Assembly: GCA_046152925.1 (NCBI GenBank)
Contig: JBJXFX010000014.1
Location: 1 to 49,179, forward strand
Reading direction: 5' to 3'
Source: CAMAUF01 sp046152925
GTDB lineage: Bacteria; Chloroflexota; Dehalococcoidia; Tepidiformales; Tepidiformaceae
DNA: 49,179 nucleotides
Position numbers and translations under genes: made by a program
Notes under the pieces: generated by a model
Database searches by the model: none
Told to the model about the DNA's origin: nothing
Seen by the model: the letters and a program-made list of their open reading frames with translations, nothing else
Shown here: one piece after another, positions 41,946 through 49,179 of the stretch
Layout: the number at the start of each line of letters is the position of its first letter
Numbering within the stretch: the stretch's first letter is position 1

Positions 41946-44540
41946 GTGAGCTACTCGGTCCGCGGCCTGCTCTGGGGAAGCTTCCTTGCGATGGTCGCCG
42001 GGGCCATCGCCGCCATTGGCGCCATCTGGTACGAGGTGAGCCACGCGGCCTCCGCCCACGACCGCGCTGAGGCCACAGCCGCTCGCCTCGAAGTCGTCGA
42101 GGCGGCGAAGACCTCGGCCCTGGAAGAACAGGTCATGCTCGGCTTGATGGCGTTACCTTCGGGCCGGCCCTCGGCAGCCGAGCGCCAGCGGACGCGTGCG
42201 GCAGGGCTGGCCGCGGCTGCCGCCATCGAACGCGCGGCCGCGGATGATGCCCTCCCCAGCCTCTCAGGCCTTGCCCCTGCCTACTACGAAGCCGTCGCCT
42301 CGCTCGATGAGCTCTGGCTCCGGTTCGACTCCGGCGACATCCACGGCGCCATTTCCGGCCTCGTCGATGGGGGCGCCGCGGAGCGCCTCGACGCGCTCCG
42401 GGCCCGCCTCAACGCGGCGGCGAGTGCCGAGTCAGCCGTCTTCGTCGCCGCCCAACAAGCCGAGCGGGATGCCTGGCGCGGCCTGATGATCACCGTCGTC
42501 GTGACAGCCGTCGCGGGCATCCTCGGCCTGCTCGCCGCTGGGATGCTCATCTCGCGGGCGATCGTCGGTCCCGTCCACTCAATCGCCGCGATCGCCGATC
42601 AGGTTGCGCAAGGGGATGTCCGCCGTCGCGCCCGGCCACGTGGCCCGCGCGAAGTCCGCAGCCTGGCGGCCAGCGTTAACCGCATGTGCGAATCGCTCAT
42701 CGGCCGCTCCCGCGAGCTCCAGGCCTACCTCGAACGGAACCTGGAAGCCAGGACGGCCGATCTCGAGCGTTCGAATCTTGAGCTCGCCCTTGAAGTCGAA
42801 GGACGCACGGTCGCCGAACGCGCGGCCCGGGCCGGCGAAGAGCAACTCAGGCTGATCCTCGATACAACGCCCGAGATCCTCGTGCTCGTCGGCGAAGGCG
42901 GGGAGATCGCGTTCGTCAGCTCCGCGTACGACCGCCTCGTGGGCGCTTCAGCTGCCAGCATTATTGGTAGCCCCGTCGGAGCGCTCTTCGACCTCGATGC
43001 CACCGCCACCCCGGTTGACGATGCTGGCTTGTTGGGCGCCCTGCTGGCGAAGCCTGAACAGCTCCGTCTCCGCACCAGCGCAGGGGTCGATCCGCGCGAC
43101 GTCGAAGTCGAAGGGTTCCGCAGCGCGTCCGGGGCCGAGATCATCATCCTCATCCGAGACGTCACCGAGCAGCGCCGTGCGCAGGCGACCCTCCGCGAGC
43201 GCGCCGTCGCCGAAGAAGCGTTGCGCGCCCGCATCGCGCACCAGGCCTACCACGACCCGCTCACCGACCTCCCCAACCGCAGTCTGCTGACCTCCCACCT
43301 CTCGGAAGCGCTTGCGACCGGAGGCCCCTTGGCCCTCCTCTTCATCGACCTCGACGACTTCAAGTCGATCAACGACACCCTCGGTCACGAAGCGGGCGAC
43401 CGCGCCCTCGTCATCGCAGCGGAGCGCCTCCGCCAGAGGCTCCCGCGCGCCGCCTTCGCCGCCCGGCTTGGGGGAGACGAATTCGCCGTCGTCCTGCACG
43501 GCGAATCCGCCCCCGAGGCAGAACCGGTCGCCAGCGCGCTGCTGCTGGCCCTGCGCGAACCGCTGGAAATCACGGGCACTGAGCTCTATCTCCGGGCGTC
43601 GATCGGCATCGCCCGCGCCGAGGGCCAGGATGTCGCCGAGATCCTCCGCCAGGCCGATGTCGCCATGTACTACGCGAAGAGCCGCGGGAAATCGCGGTTC
43701 GCCACGTTCGATGTCGCCATGGACGCCGACACGTCCTCGGCCCTCGCGCTCCTCAACGACCTTGAGCGTTCCCTTGCCCGCGAGGAGTTCGAACTCCACT
43801 ACCAACCGGTGGTCCACCTGGAAACGGGGATGCCCGTCGGCGTGGAGGCGCTGGTGCGATGGCGTCACCCGGAACACGGGCTCCTCCTTCCCGGCCGGTT
43901 CATCCCCCTCGCCGAGACATCGGGCCGCATTCGAGAGCTCGACCGCTGGTCGTTGCGCCGCGCCTGCCGCGATGCCTGCGATTGGCTGCGCACGGGGGCG
44001 GTCCCGCCCAGCTTCACGGTCTCCGTCAACATCTCAGCGGCCGACCTTTTCGAGTCGGACTTCGTTGCCTCGGTCCAAGCGGCGCTTACCGAGTCCGGCC
44101 TGCCAGCCAGGAACCTCATCATCGAGCTCACGGAGTCCGCCGTGCTGCGCGACGCGGATGTCGCCTTCGCGACGCTCCAAAGCCTGCGGTCCCGAGGCGT
44201 GCGGATCGCCTTGGACGATTTCGGGACCGGCTATTCGTCCCTCAGCTACCTGAGCCGGATGCCGATCGACATCCTCAAGGTCGACCGCTCCTTCATTGGA
44301 GGAGCCCTCAGCGATAGTCGCGGGCAAGAGCTGGCCTCGTCGATCGTCGCGCTGGCTCACCGGCTCGGCTATAGCGTGGTCGCCGAAGGGGTCGAGGTGG
44401 AGTCGCAATCGGCCTGGCTCCGCCAGATCGGGTGCACCTTGGGCCAGGGCCATATGTTCCTCCGCGCCGTCGAAGTCGCAGACCTCATCCGGTACCTCAA
44501 GGCAACCCCGGCAGTGCGCGAACGTCGCGTGGCCGCCTAA
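41946..44540 (+). CDS. Membrane GGDEF-EAL protein (c-di-GMP signalling)
   Basis: The 864-residue protein has an N-terminal membrane helix, an external helical sensor region, a second helix (about 180-202), HAMP (about 203-260), a PAS-like domain (about 300-400), GGDEF (L-G-G-D-E-F intact; no RxxD inhibitory site) and EAL (V-E-A-L-V-R-W, N-I-S, I-I-E-L-T-E-S, D-D-F-G-T-G-Y, E-G-V-E; all catalytic residues seen). It can therefore make and break c-di-GMP. GTG 41946 follows the lipoprotein gene by 9 bases. Its stop interlocks with the convergent DUF3179 gene. Confidence 0.93.
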   Translation: MSYSVRGLLWGSFLAMVAGAIAAIGAIWYEVSHAASAHDRAEATAARLEVVEAAKTSALEEQVMLGLMALPSGRPSAAERQRTRAAGLAAAAAIERAAADDALPSLSGLAPAYYEAVASLDELWLRFDSGDIHGAISGLVDGGAAERLDALRARLNAAASAESAVFVAAQQAERDAWRGLMITVVVTAVAGILGLLAAGMLISRAIVGPVHSIAAIADQVAQGDVRRRARPRGPREVRSLAASVNRMCESLIGRSRELQAYLERNLEARTADLERSNLELALEVEGRTVAERAARAGEEQLRLILDTTPEILVLVGEGGEIAFVSSAYDRLVGASAASIIGSPVGALFDLDATATPVDDAGLLGALLAKPEQLRLRTSAGVDPRDVEVEGFRSASGAEIIILIRDVTEQRRAQATLRERAVAEEALRARIAHQAYHDPLTDLPNRSLLTSHLSEALATGGPLALLFIDLDDFKSINDTLGHEAGDRALVIAAERLRQRLPRAAFAARLGGDEFAVVLHGESAPEAEPVASALLLALREPLEITGTELYLRASIGIARAEGQDVAEILRQADVAMYYAKSRGKSRFATFDVAMDADTSSALALLNDLERSLAREEFELHYQPVVHLETGMPVGVEALVRWRHPEHGLLLPGRFIPLAETSGRIRELDRWSLRRACRDACDWLRTGAVPPSFTVSVNISAADLFESDFVASVQAALTESGLPARNLIIELTESAVLRDADVAFATLQSLRSRGVRIALDDFGTGYSSLSYLSRMPIDILKVDRSFIGGALSDSRGQELASSIVALAHRLGYSVVAEGVEVESQSAWLRQIGCTLGQGHMFLRAVEVADLIRYLKATPAVRERRVAA

Positions 44541-45755
44541 CCCCAGATCGCGGTCTTCGGGTGGAACGCCGCAGGCGAACCAGAACGCAATCGTGTGGAC
44601 CACGGGCCGAAGCTGCTCCCCGGCAAGCGGCCCCTCGACCGCACGGCCCGTAATCTCCCAGGTCGACTGCGTTTGGTGGTCGCGAAAGCGGCCATCGCCG
44701 GCCGCTTCGAAGTCCAACGGGCGGCCATCGCCGGCCACCGCCTCGAAGGCCACCGCCGCACCGACATCGCGTGCCCCGCTGATCTCCTGTGCGTCCAAAA
44801 CGGAGGCGACTCCGGGCGCCCAGAACACCGCGATGCGCGTCTCTCCTTCCCCGAGCATCGCCACATGGGTCTGCGCGAGCCGGGCGAACGGCACTGCCAC
44901 CGGCGCCCCTCCGCCATCGATCCCGACCACGCGCTCCAGCGCTGGCAATCGGCTATCGGCCGATCCGTTGAAGCGCGTCGGGACGCCACGGTCATAGCCG
45001 ATAAACGACGTCGAGCCGTAGCCGATCGGCCAACCTGTCTCTTCGGTCAGGACCGTCGCTGCCGGGTAGGCGCCCGCAAATTCGCCCATGGACACGACGC
45101 GCAAGGGCAGCGCGCGCAGCTTTTCGCCAGCCATGATCCCTACGATCGCTTCGCCCGTCGCCTGCTGCCACCACGACTTCGTCTGGCGGTCGTACATGAT
45201 CAGGTCCGAGTTCCTGAGGTTGCCGGACACGCTGAAGTCGAGCCGGTCGCCCGCGACGCTCCGGTCAAACGCAATCGCCGTGTTGCAGAGCGGGCAGAAG
45301 GTAACCGCCACCGCGACACCGCCGAGCTCGTCGTTCACGACTTCGTGCGGCACGAGGATATGCAACGGGTAGCCGCGCACCTCGCCGCCCTGTTCAAGGA
45401 CTGCGACCGGAAATCGCTCGGGATAGCCAACAGCCGCGACCGGCGCGAAGCGCGCGACGCCCTTGCCGGCCGCCGGGATCGTCACAGCCCCCTGGGCATC
45501 CAAGGCCGGGATGCAGTCCGGCGCGGCGCACCCGCGGACGATTTCGCCGAACGGCACGGTGTGCTTCGACCAGTCGGTCTCCGGCCACTGCACACAGAGC
45601 GACGGCGGCGGGATCGCGAACTTGACGCGGTCAGCCTCAGTGTCTTCGTAGGGGCAGCTGGTCGCGGCGGGAGTGGCGGGCGGCTCAGCTTCGCCTCCGC
45701 CACAGGCCGCGAAGCCCAGGCTCAGTCCGGCCCAGAAAACGACCGCTCGCCACAT
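44537..45755 (-). CDS. DUF3179 lipoprotein with C-terminal frameshift
   Basis: The protein has a signal peptide with lipobox ending G-F-A-A-C (Cys18) and the DUF3179 motifs T-F-C-P-L-C-N-T-A-I-A-F-D-R and G-Y-G-S-T-S-F-I-G-Y-D-R. Homologues end with an H-x-F-W-F-x-W-A-A-F-type segment. Here T-I-A-F-W-F-A is followed by a shift: the expected A-A-F-H-P-K-T-A-I-W-G and TAG (44537) are in another frame. A 2-base loss of GG near 44572 explains it. Without correction, the frame runs on antisense through the GGDEF gene to 44034. An assembly error or a real mutation is possible. Function unknown. Confidence 0.8.
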
Positions 45756-45821
45756 GGCAGAAACACTACCAGCCCGGCGCGGCGAAGCGCTTACACAGCG
45801 CTTCCAAACCGCACGCCCGGC

Positions 45822-46571
45822 TTACCCTTCGTACGACTCCATCTGCTCGTCCGTAAAGTCCGCGTTGGAGTAGACGCGCTGTACGTCGTCCAGGTCCTCT
45901 AGCGCCTCGATCAGCTTCATCACCTGGTGCGCGACCTTGTCCTCGAGCTGCACGGTTGTCGTCGGCACCATCGCGAAGTCGGCGTTTTCCACTTGTATGC
46001 CGTTCGATTCCAGCACGTTGCGCACGGCTTCCAAGCTGGCCGGCGCCGTTTGCACCTCGATCTGGTCGCCTTGCACGTTCACGTCGTCCGCGCCCGCATC
46101 GATCGCGAGGAGCGCGACATCGTCCGGGTCCTTCCCCGCCGACGGCACCGAAATCAGGCCCTTGGACTCGAACTGCCAGCCGACGGACCCATTTTCGCCG
46201 AGGTTGCCGCCCGACCGTGAGAACCGGTGGCGTACCTCCGCCACGGTGCGGTTCCTATTGTCGGTCAGGACGGAAACGATGATCGCCGTCCCGCCCGGTC
46301 CATAGCCCTCGTAGTTGATTTCATCGAGCTGGCCCTCGCCGGCTCCGCCCGTCGCCTTCGCGATAGCCCGGTCGATGTTGTCCGAGGGCATGTTCTGGGC
46401 CTTCGCGCGCTGGACGGCGAGGCGCAAACGGAAGTTCATCCCCGGGTCGCCCCCGCCCTGCTTGGCGGCCAGGATGATCTCCCGCGAGAGCTTCGTGAAA
46501 ATTGCGCCACGCTTGGCGTCGACCACGCCCTTTTGGCGCTTGATCGTGGACCACTTGGAATGGCCGGACAT
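45822..46571 (-). CDS. yebC: YebC/PmpR-family transcription or translation factor
   Basis: The 249-residue protein begins MSGHSKWSTIKRQKGVVDAK and has G-Y-G-P-G-G-T-A and F-E-S-K-G-L, signatures of the family. Members affect transcription and help ribosomes at proline-rich stretches. Start ATG 46571 has GGAGACGCCG upstream; the longer frame is made of repeat sequence. It is divergent from ruvC, its usual neighbour, with the octamer repeat between. Confidence 0.95.
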   Translation of the reverse strand: MSGHSKWSTIKRQKGVVDAKRGAIFTKLSREIILAAKQGGGDPGMNFRLRLAVQRAKAQNMPSDNIDRAIAKATGGAGEGQLDEINYEGYGPGGTAIIVSVLTDNRNRTVAEVRHRFSRSGGNLGENGSVGWQFESKGLISVPSAGKDPDDVALLAIDAGADDVNVQGDQIEVQTAPASLEAVRNVLESNGIQVENADFAMVPTTTVQLEDKVAHQVMKLIEALEDLDDVQRVYSNADFTDEQMESYEG

Positions 46572-46616
46572 CGGCGTCTCCGGAAAAAGGTGTTGTTCGA
46601 CCCCCAAGTGTACCAA

Positions 46617-46786
46617 GTTGACGGGTTGATGAGTTGACGGGTTGATGAGTTGCACGTTGACGAGGTAACTGGCTCAGCACCCGCGGGGAACCGGGCGACC
46701 GGCCCTCGGCGCTACGCAAGAGCGCCCACGCTGGAAGTAGGCGGTCGGCAACGAGCACCGCCTCGTCAACCCATCAACTCATCAAC
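46617..46786. repeat. Inverted octamer arrays around a short hairpin
   Basis: Left arm (46617-46663): GTTGACGG, GTTGATGA, GTTGACGG, GTTGATGA, GTTGCAC, GTTGACGA. Right arm (46763-46786), in reverse: TCGTCAAC, CCATCAAC, TCATCAAC. The two arms can pair over about 25 bases. The intervening 99 bases contain a further hairpin, GGCGCT with AGCGCC at 46708-46726. It fills the yebC-ruvC gap and resembles a short non-coding mobile or structural element. Confidence 0.8.
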
Positions 46787-46841
46787 TTCCCCTGCCGCGG
46801 CGATTAGGCCATCAGTCCCGCGCTGCCCTACTGTGGCAGTC

Positions 46842-47336
46842 ATGCGATTCCTCGGTGTCGACCCAGGCCTCACCGCGACCGGCTACGGAGTCGTGGAAGT
46901 GCGCGGTGACCGCTGTCTCCACCTCGCGCATGGCGCGGTCCGCACACGCCCCGCAGACGGCATCGCCGCCCGGCTCTCCGCGATCCGCGACGCCGTCCGG
47001 GATATCGCCCGCCAGTGGGCCGTCGATGCGGCGTCGATCGAAGCCTCATTCGTCGGGACCAACGCACGCAGCGCCCTCCAACTTGGCCAGGCGCGCGCGG
47101 CGGCCATCCTCGGCGTGGCCGATGCCGGCCTGCCCGTCTTCGAATACACCCCTGCACTCGTGAAGCAGACAGTCGCCGGCTATGGCCGCGGCGAGAAGGC
47201 CCAGGTGGGCGAAATGGTCCGCATGCAGCTCGGGCTTGCGTCCGTGCCCAGCCCCGCCGACGCCGCCGACGCGCTGGCCATCGCGATCACGCACTGGGCG
47301 CACGCCCGGATCGGCGCACTCATCCCGCCCCGCTAG
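46842..47336 (+). CDS. ruvC: Holliday-junction resolvase RuvC
   Basis: RuvC cuts Holliday junctions with the RuvAB motor. The 164-residue protein has catalytic residues Asp7 (L-G-V-D-P-G), Glu67 (S-I-E-A-S-F) and Asp139/Asp142 (P-A-D-A-A-D-A-L). Length is normal. Start ATG 46842. ruvA and ruvB do not follow; the next gene is convergent and their stops interlock (CTAG at 47333). Confidence 0.95.
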   Translation: MRFLGVDPGLTATGYGVVEVRGDRCLHLAHGAVRTRPADGIAARLSAIRDAVRDIARQWAVDAASIEASFVGTNARSALQLGQARAAAILGVADAGLPVFEYTPALVKQTVAGYGRGEKAQVGEMVRMQLGLASVPSPADAADALAIAITHWAHARIGALIPPR

Positions 47337-48430
47337 TCGCGCCCGATCGGCCCCACCGGGAGCTCGCAGACCTGCGCCACCTCGATCTCCGTGGTCACAG
47401 GGATGACGCCGTGGTCGCCGCCGCCCCAGCAATTGAACACGGCCGAATAAATGCCCTCGCCCCCCGCCACCGCGACCACGACTTTCTCGGGCGTCCGGAG
47501 CGCTTTCACCAGGTCCTGCCCGTCCTGTGGCGGGTAGGGCCGCATTGGCGCATACGTGTTGAGCGTCGCCTTCGCCGTCACGGCCAGTTCGTGCAGCCGC
47601 TGCTGGACGGCGGCCCGCGTGTAGCCGTCCTTCGCCAACCGTCGCGCATGTGCCGGATTGAGCACGACCAACGTCGTCCCGTTGCCGCCATAGGTACTGT
47701 TCGCACCCGGCTGGACAATCGAGGCCGCAAGCGTCCGCAACATGCGCTCGCCGCCTTCCAGGTCGTCGCCGTCCGGCGTCATAATCACCGAGTGCGGCGC
47801 TTCGACGCCGACCACCGTGACCGCGCTTTGGTCGTGCCGCAAGCCGCGGGCGACGTGCAGCGGCTCCCACGGGCTCGATTCCTCCGCCTCCGCCAGGCAC
47901 GAGGTGAATTTCCCTGCTTGGCCCAGCACCGCCATGTCCGAACGGCCAGGTCGCGCGCCGCCGACGTTGCCCATCACCAGGCGCAGCGCCCGGCCGATCG
48001 TCGCGTTCGCCCGGTGGCCCGGGCCGAGCGCCCCCCAGCCAGACGCGACACCGCCGCAGATCTCCCGCGCCGGCCCGTTCACGATGATCACCGGGCCGAG
48101 CCCGTGCGTCGTGCTCTGAAGGACGCCGAGGTCGAACCGGTCGTCACACACCGCGCGCACGGCCGCAACGACTACCGGGAAGTGCTCGGGGAGGCAGCCG
48201 GCCATCACCGCGTTCACCGCGACCTTCTCCACGGTCGCCTCGCCGAAGCCAGGCCCGACTGCGCCGAGGATGATGTCCGGGTCGATCCCGCCGCCCGCAA
48301 TCATCACCTCAACCCGCTCGGGCGTCGGGATCACGACCGGCAGGCCGTCTGTCCAGCCCCGCGCGTGCAACTCCTCGAGCGCGAACGCTTCGTCGGGCGC
48401 CTGGTGGAGGCGCGCCTTCAGCGCTGTCAC
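47333..48430 (-). CDS. Partner protein of UGSC selenoprotein, unknown function
   Basis: The 365-residue protein has H-A-R-G-W-T-D-G-L-P-V-V-I-P near its start, then G-P-V-I-I-V-N-G-P-A, G-P-G-H-R-A-N-A-T-I-G-R-A and N-V-G-G-A-R-P-G. It carries Cys residues in M-A-G-C-L-P-E-H and F-N-C-W-G-G-G-D-H. Proteins like this are often next to UGSC genes, in my memory; no activity is known. GTG 48430 overlaps the TGA of the selenoprotein gene (GTGA), so the two are co-translated and probably act together. Confidence 0.7.
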   Translation of the reverse strand: MTALKARLHQAPDEAFALEELHARGWTDGLPVVIPTPERVEVMIAGGGIDPDIILGAVGPGFGEATVEKVAVNAVMAGCLPEHFPVVVAAVRAVCDDRFDLGVLQSTTHGLGPVIIVNGPAREICGGVASGWGALGPGHRANATIGRALRLVMGNVGGARPGRSDMAVLGQAGKFTSCLAEAEESSPWEPLHVARGLRHDQSAVTVVGVEAPHSVIMTPDGDDLEGGERMLRTLAASIVQPGANSTYGGNGTTLVVLNPAHARRLAKDGYTRAAVQQRLHELAVTAKATLNTYAPMRPYPPQDGQDLVKALRTPEKVVVAVAGGEGIYSAVFNCWGGGDHGVIPVTTEIEVAQVCELPVGPIGRD

Positions 48431-48960
48431 GCGCGGCCCTCAACGAGCGCCCGGAGCAGCCTCGGTGTCACCTCTTCCGCGACGCGCGTGATGTTCGCTT
48501 TGCCCGAGCCCGAAACCGGGTGCTCGATCACGACGCGAGGGATCGCGGGCATGCCAACGGCCTTGGCCACGAACTCGCCCTGGGTCACGAACTCCTCGGT
48601 CAGGATAGCGACAGCGGGGATGCCCTGGCGGGCGACAAACACTCCGTCACGCACGGTGCCGGATGTGCAGGCCCCTCAGTGGCCCCAGGCGGCCAGGACG
48701 CCGTCGCACTCACCGACGATCGTCCCGAGCATCTCCTCGCTGACCGCTTCGACCGTCGGCTTCTGGTAGCGCTTCAGCGTCACCCCTGGGAGGTCGCGGT
48801 TGAGGACGCCTTCGATCGCGTCCATGAAGTTCTTCGCGTCCGGAAACGCATTCGCGATCAGCCCGAGCGTCAGTGGCCGCCGGCTGAGGTCGAGGTAAAT
48901 CTCGTAGGGCTGCGCGGGGATGCTGTCCTCGGCCGCGGGGTCGACGTAGATAACCGCCAT
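48427..48960 (-). CDS. UGSC-family selenoprotein (Sec at UGA 48678-48676)
   Basis: The frame from ATG 48960 (good Shine-Dalgarno GGAGG six bases upstream) reads M-A-V-I-Y-V-D-P to L-A-A-W-G-H. It then meets TGA at 48678-48676 and, still in frame, G-A-C-T-S-G-T-V-R-D-G-V-F-V-A-R. Joined, this gives U-G-A-C-T-S-x3-R-D, the redox motif of the UGSC selenoprotein family (usually U-G-S-C-T). The product is 177 residues with Sec95. Reading the TGA as stop gives two pieces, the second without a Shine-Dalgarno and starting after the motif. The chemistry is unknown, probably thiol/selenol redox. It is coupled to the 47333 gene by GTGA. Confidence 0.85.
48650..48678 (-). promoter_or_regulatory. Candidate bacterial SECIS element
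   Basis: Directly after the UGA, TGCAC (48669-48665) can pair with GTGCG (48654-48650), leaving a ten-base loop ATCCGGCACC. The distance and loop are compatible with a bacterial SECIS, but the stem is short. Confidence 0.35.
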
Positions 48961-49056
48961 GCAATGCCTCCGTTGGAGGGGGTGCGCCGATTCTAGCCGG
49001 AAATCGCATGGCAGCGCGCCGGGCCGCTCGGCTATGATTCGAGCAGAGGTAGCGGC

Positions 49057-49179
49057 ATGGCCCAAACAGCAACCTTGATAACCGCGAGCGAATTCCTCGC
49101 TGACCCCGTATACGAGGGCGGCTGGGAGTTGATCGACGGCGTCCCCGTGGAGAAGTGCATGGGCGTGCGTGCAAACACC
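49057..49179 (+). CDS. Uma2-family nuclease-like protein (3' truncated by window edge)
   Basis: ATG 49057 opens a frame to the window end: 41 residues starting M-A-Q-T-A-T-L-I-T-A-S-E-F and containing G-G-W-E-L-I-D-G-V-P-V-E-K. The E-L-I-D-G-x-x-V-E pattern is typical of the Uma2 (DUF820) restriction-endonuclease-like fold, common in multiple copies in Chloroflexota and cyanobacteria. AGAGGTAGCGGC precedes the start. The rest lies outside the window. Confidence 0.75.
   Translation, partial: MAQTATLITASEFLADPVYEGGWELIDGVPVEKCMGVRANT

Noticed and set aside
44034..44536. Extension of the DUF3179 protein by about 168 residues
   Set aside because: It is antisense to the EAL domain and arises only from the frameshift near 44572.
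48427..48654. Separate 75-residue gene starting at GTG 48654
   Set aside because: It has no Shine-Dalgarno, begins inside the UGSC motif region and is in frame with the upstream piece across a UGA.

Overview
This is a high-GC bacterial window with dense, mixed-strand gene packing and few gaps. The best guess for the host is a Chloroflexota bacterium of the Dehalococcoidia type. This is inferred from gene content (redoxin/TPR protein, DUF4331 and DUF3179 proteins, UGSC-type selenoprotein operon, VapBC-like pairs, two APH-fold kinases) and from lipoproteins with a Cys-Gly-Gly-polyAsp tether. No rRNA or marker tree is available here, so the assignment is provisional. The window holds one tRNA (His), no CRISPR array, no intact insertion sequence, and no clear prophage or plasmid functions.

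Layout. 1-9.7 kb: acyl-CoA/lipid metabolism (acyl-CoA dehydrogenase, an SDR with unusual active-site residues, two MaoC/hotdog proteins, a small Cys-rich protein, a two-subunit CoA-transferase). It is interrupted by a cobalamin adenosyltransferase, a PPOX-like flavoprotein and two damaged VapBC-like loci. 9.7-16 kb: nagA, mgtE, tRNA-His and a Zn/Mn ABC uptake operon whose ATPase gene has no ordinary start codon. 16-23.3 kb: class III aminotransferase, VOC protein, TPR protein, surface protein, DUF4331 protein, Gfo/Idh/MocA dehydrogenase, lipase-like hydrolase. 23.3-30.6 kb: a complete phosphate block, pstS-pstC-pstA-pstB-phoU on the minus strand, divergent from a response regulator/histidine kinase pair, with two Pho-box-like sites. 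30.5-34.5 kb: two APH-like phosphotransferases, an ECF sigma/anti-sigma pair, a cytidylate-kinase-like protein. 34.6-45.8 kb: two MFS exporters, a cyclase-fold protein, a MarC-like protein, surE, a DUF2207-like membrane protein, a GGDEF-EAL protein and a frameshifted DUF3179 lipoprotein. 45.8-49.2 kb: yebC, ruvC, a two-gene selenoprotein operon and the start of a Uma2 nuclease gene.

Main discoveries. (1) Two apparent minus-strand genes at 48.4-49.0 kb are one UGSC-family selenoprotein gene with an in-frame UGA (motif U-G-A-C). It is coupled by a GTGA overlap to a 365-residue partner of unknown function. (2) The Zn/Mn ABC ATPase gene appears to start at AUA inside an ATAG overlap. An alternative is a -1 frameshift at A-AAA-AAG, which lies in exactly the right frame. 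(3) Intergenic tandem 7-mer and 8-mer arrays occur at four places, two of them as inverted pairs. One sits at the point where a VapC-like toxin gene is cut off. (4) The two VapBC-like loci are damaged in opposite ways. (5) Five convergent gene pairs have interlocked stop codons overlapping by exactly 4 nt.

The phosphate block forms one regulatory unit. PstSCAB imports phosphate, PhoU links transport to signalling, and the divergent sensor/regulator pair probably acts at the Pho-box-like repeats. The Zn/Mn operon has a palindromic site just before its first gene, suggesting a metal-responsive repressor.
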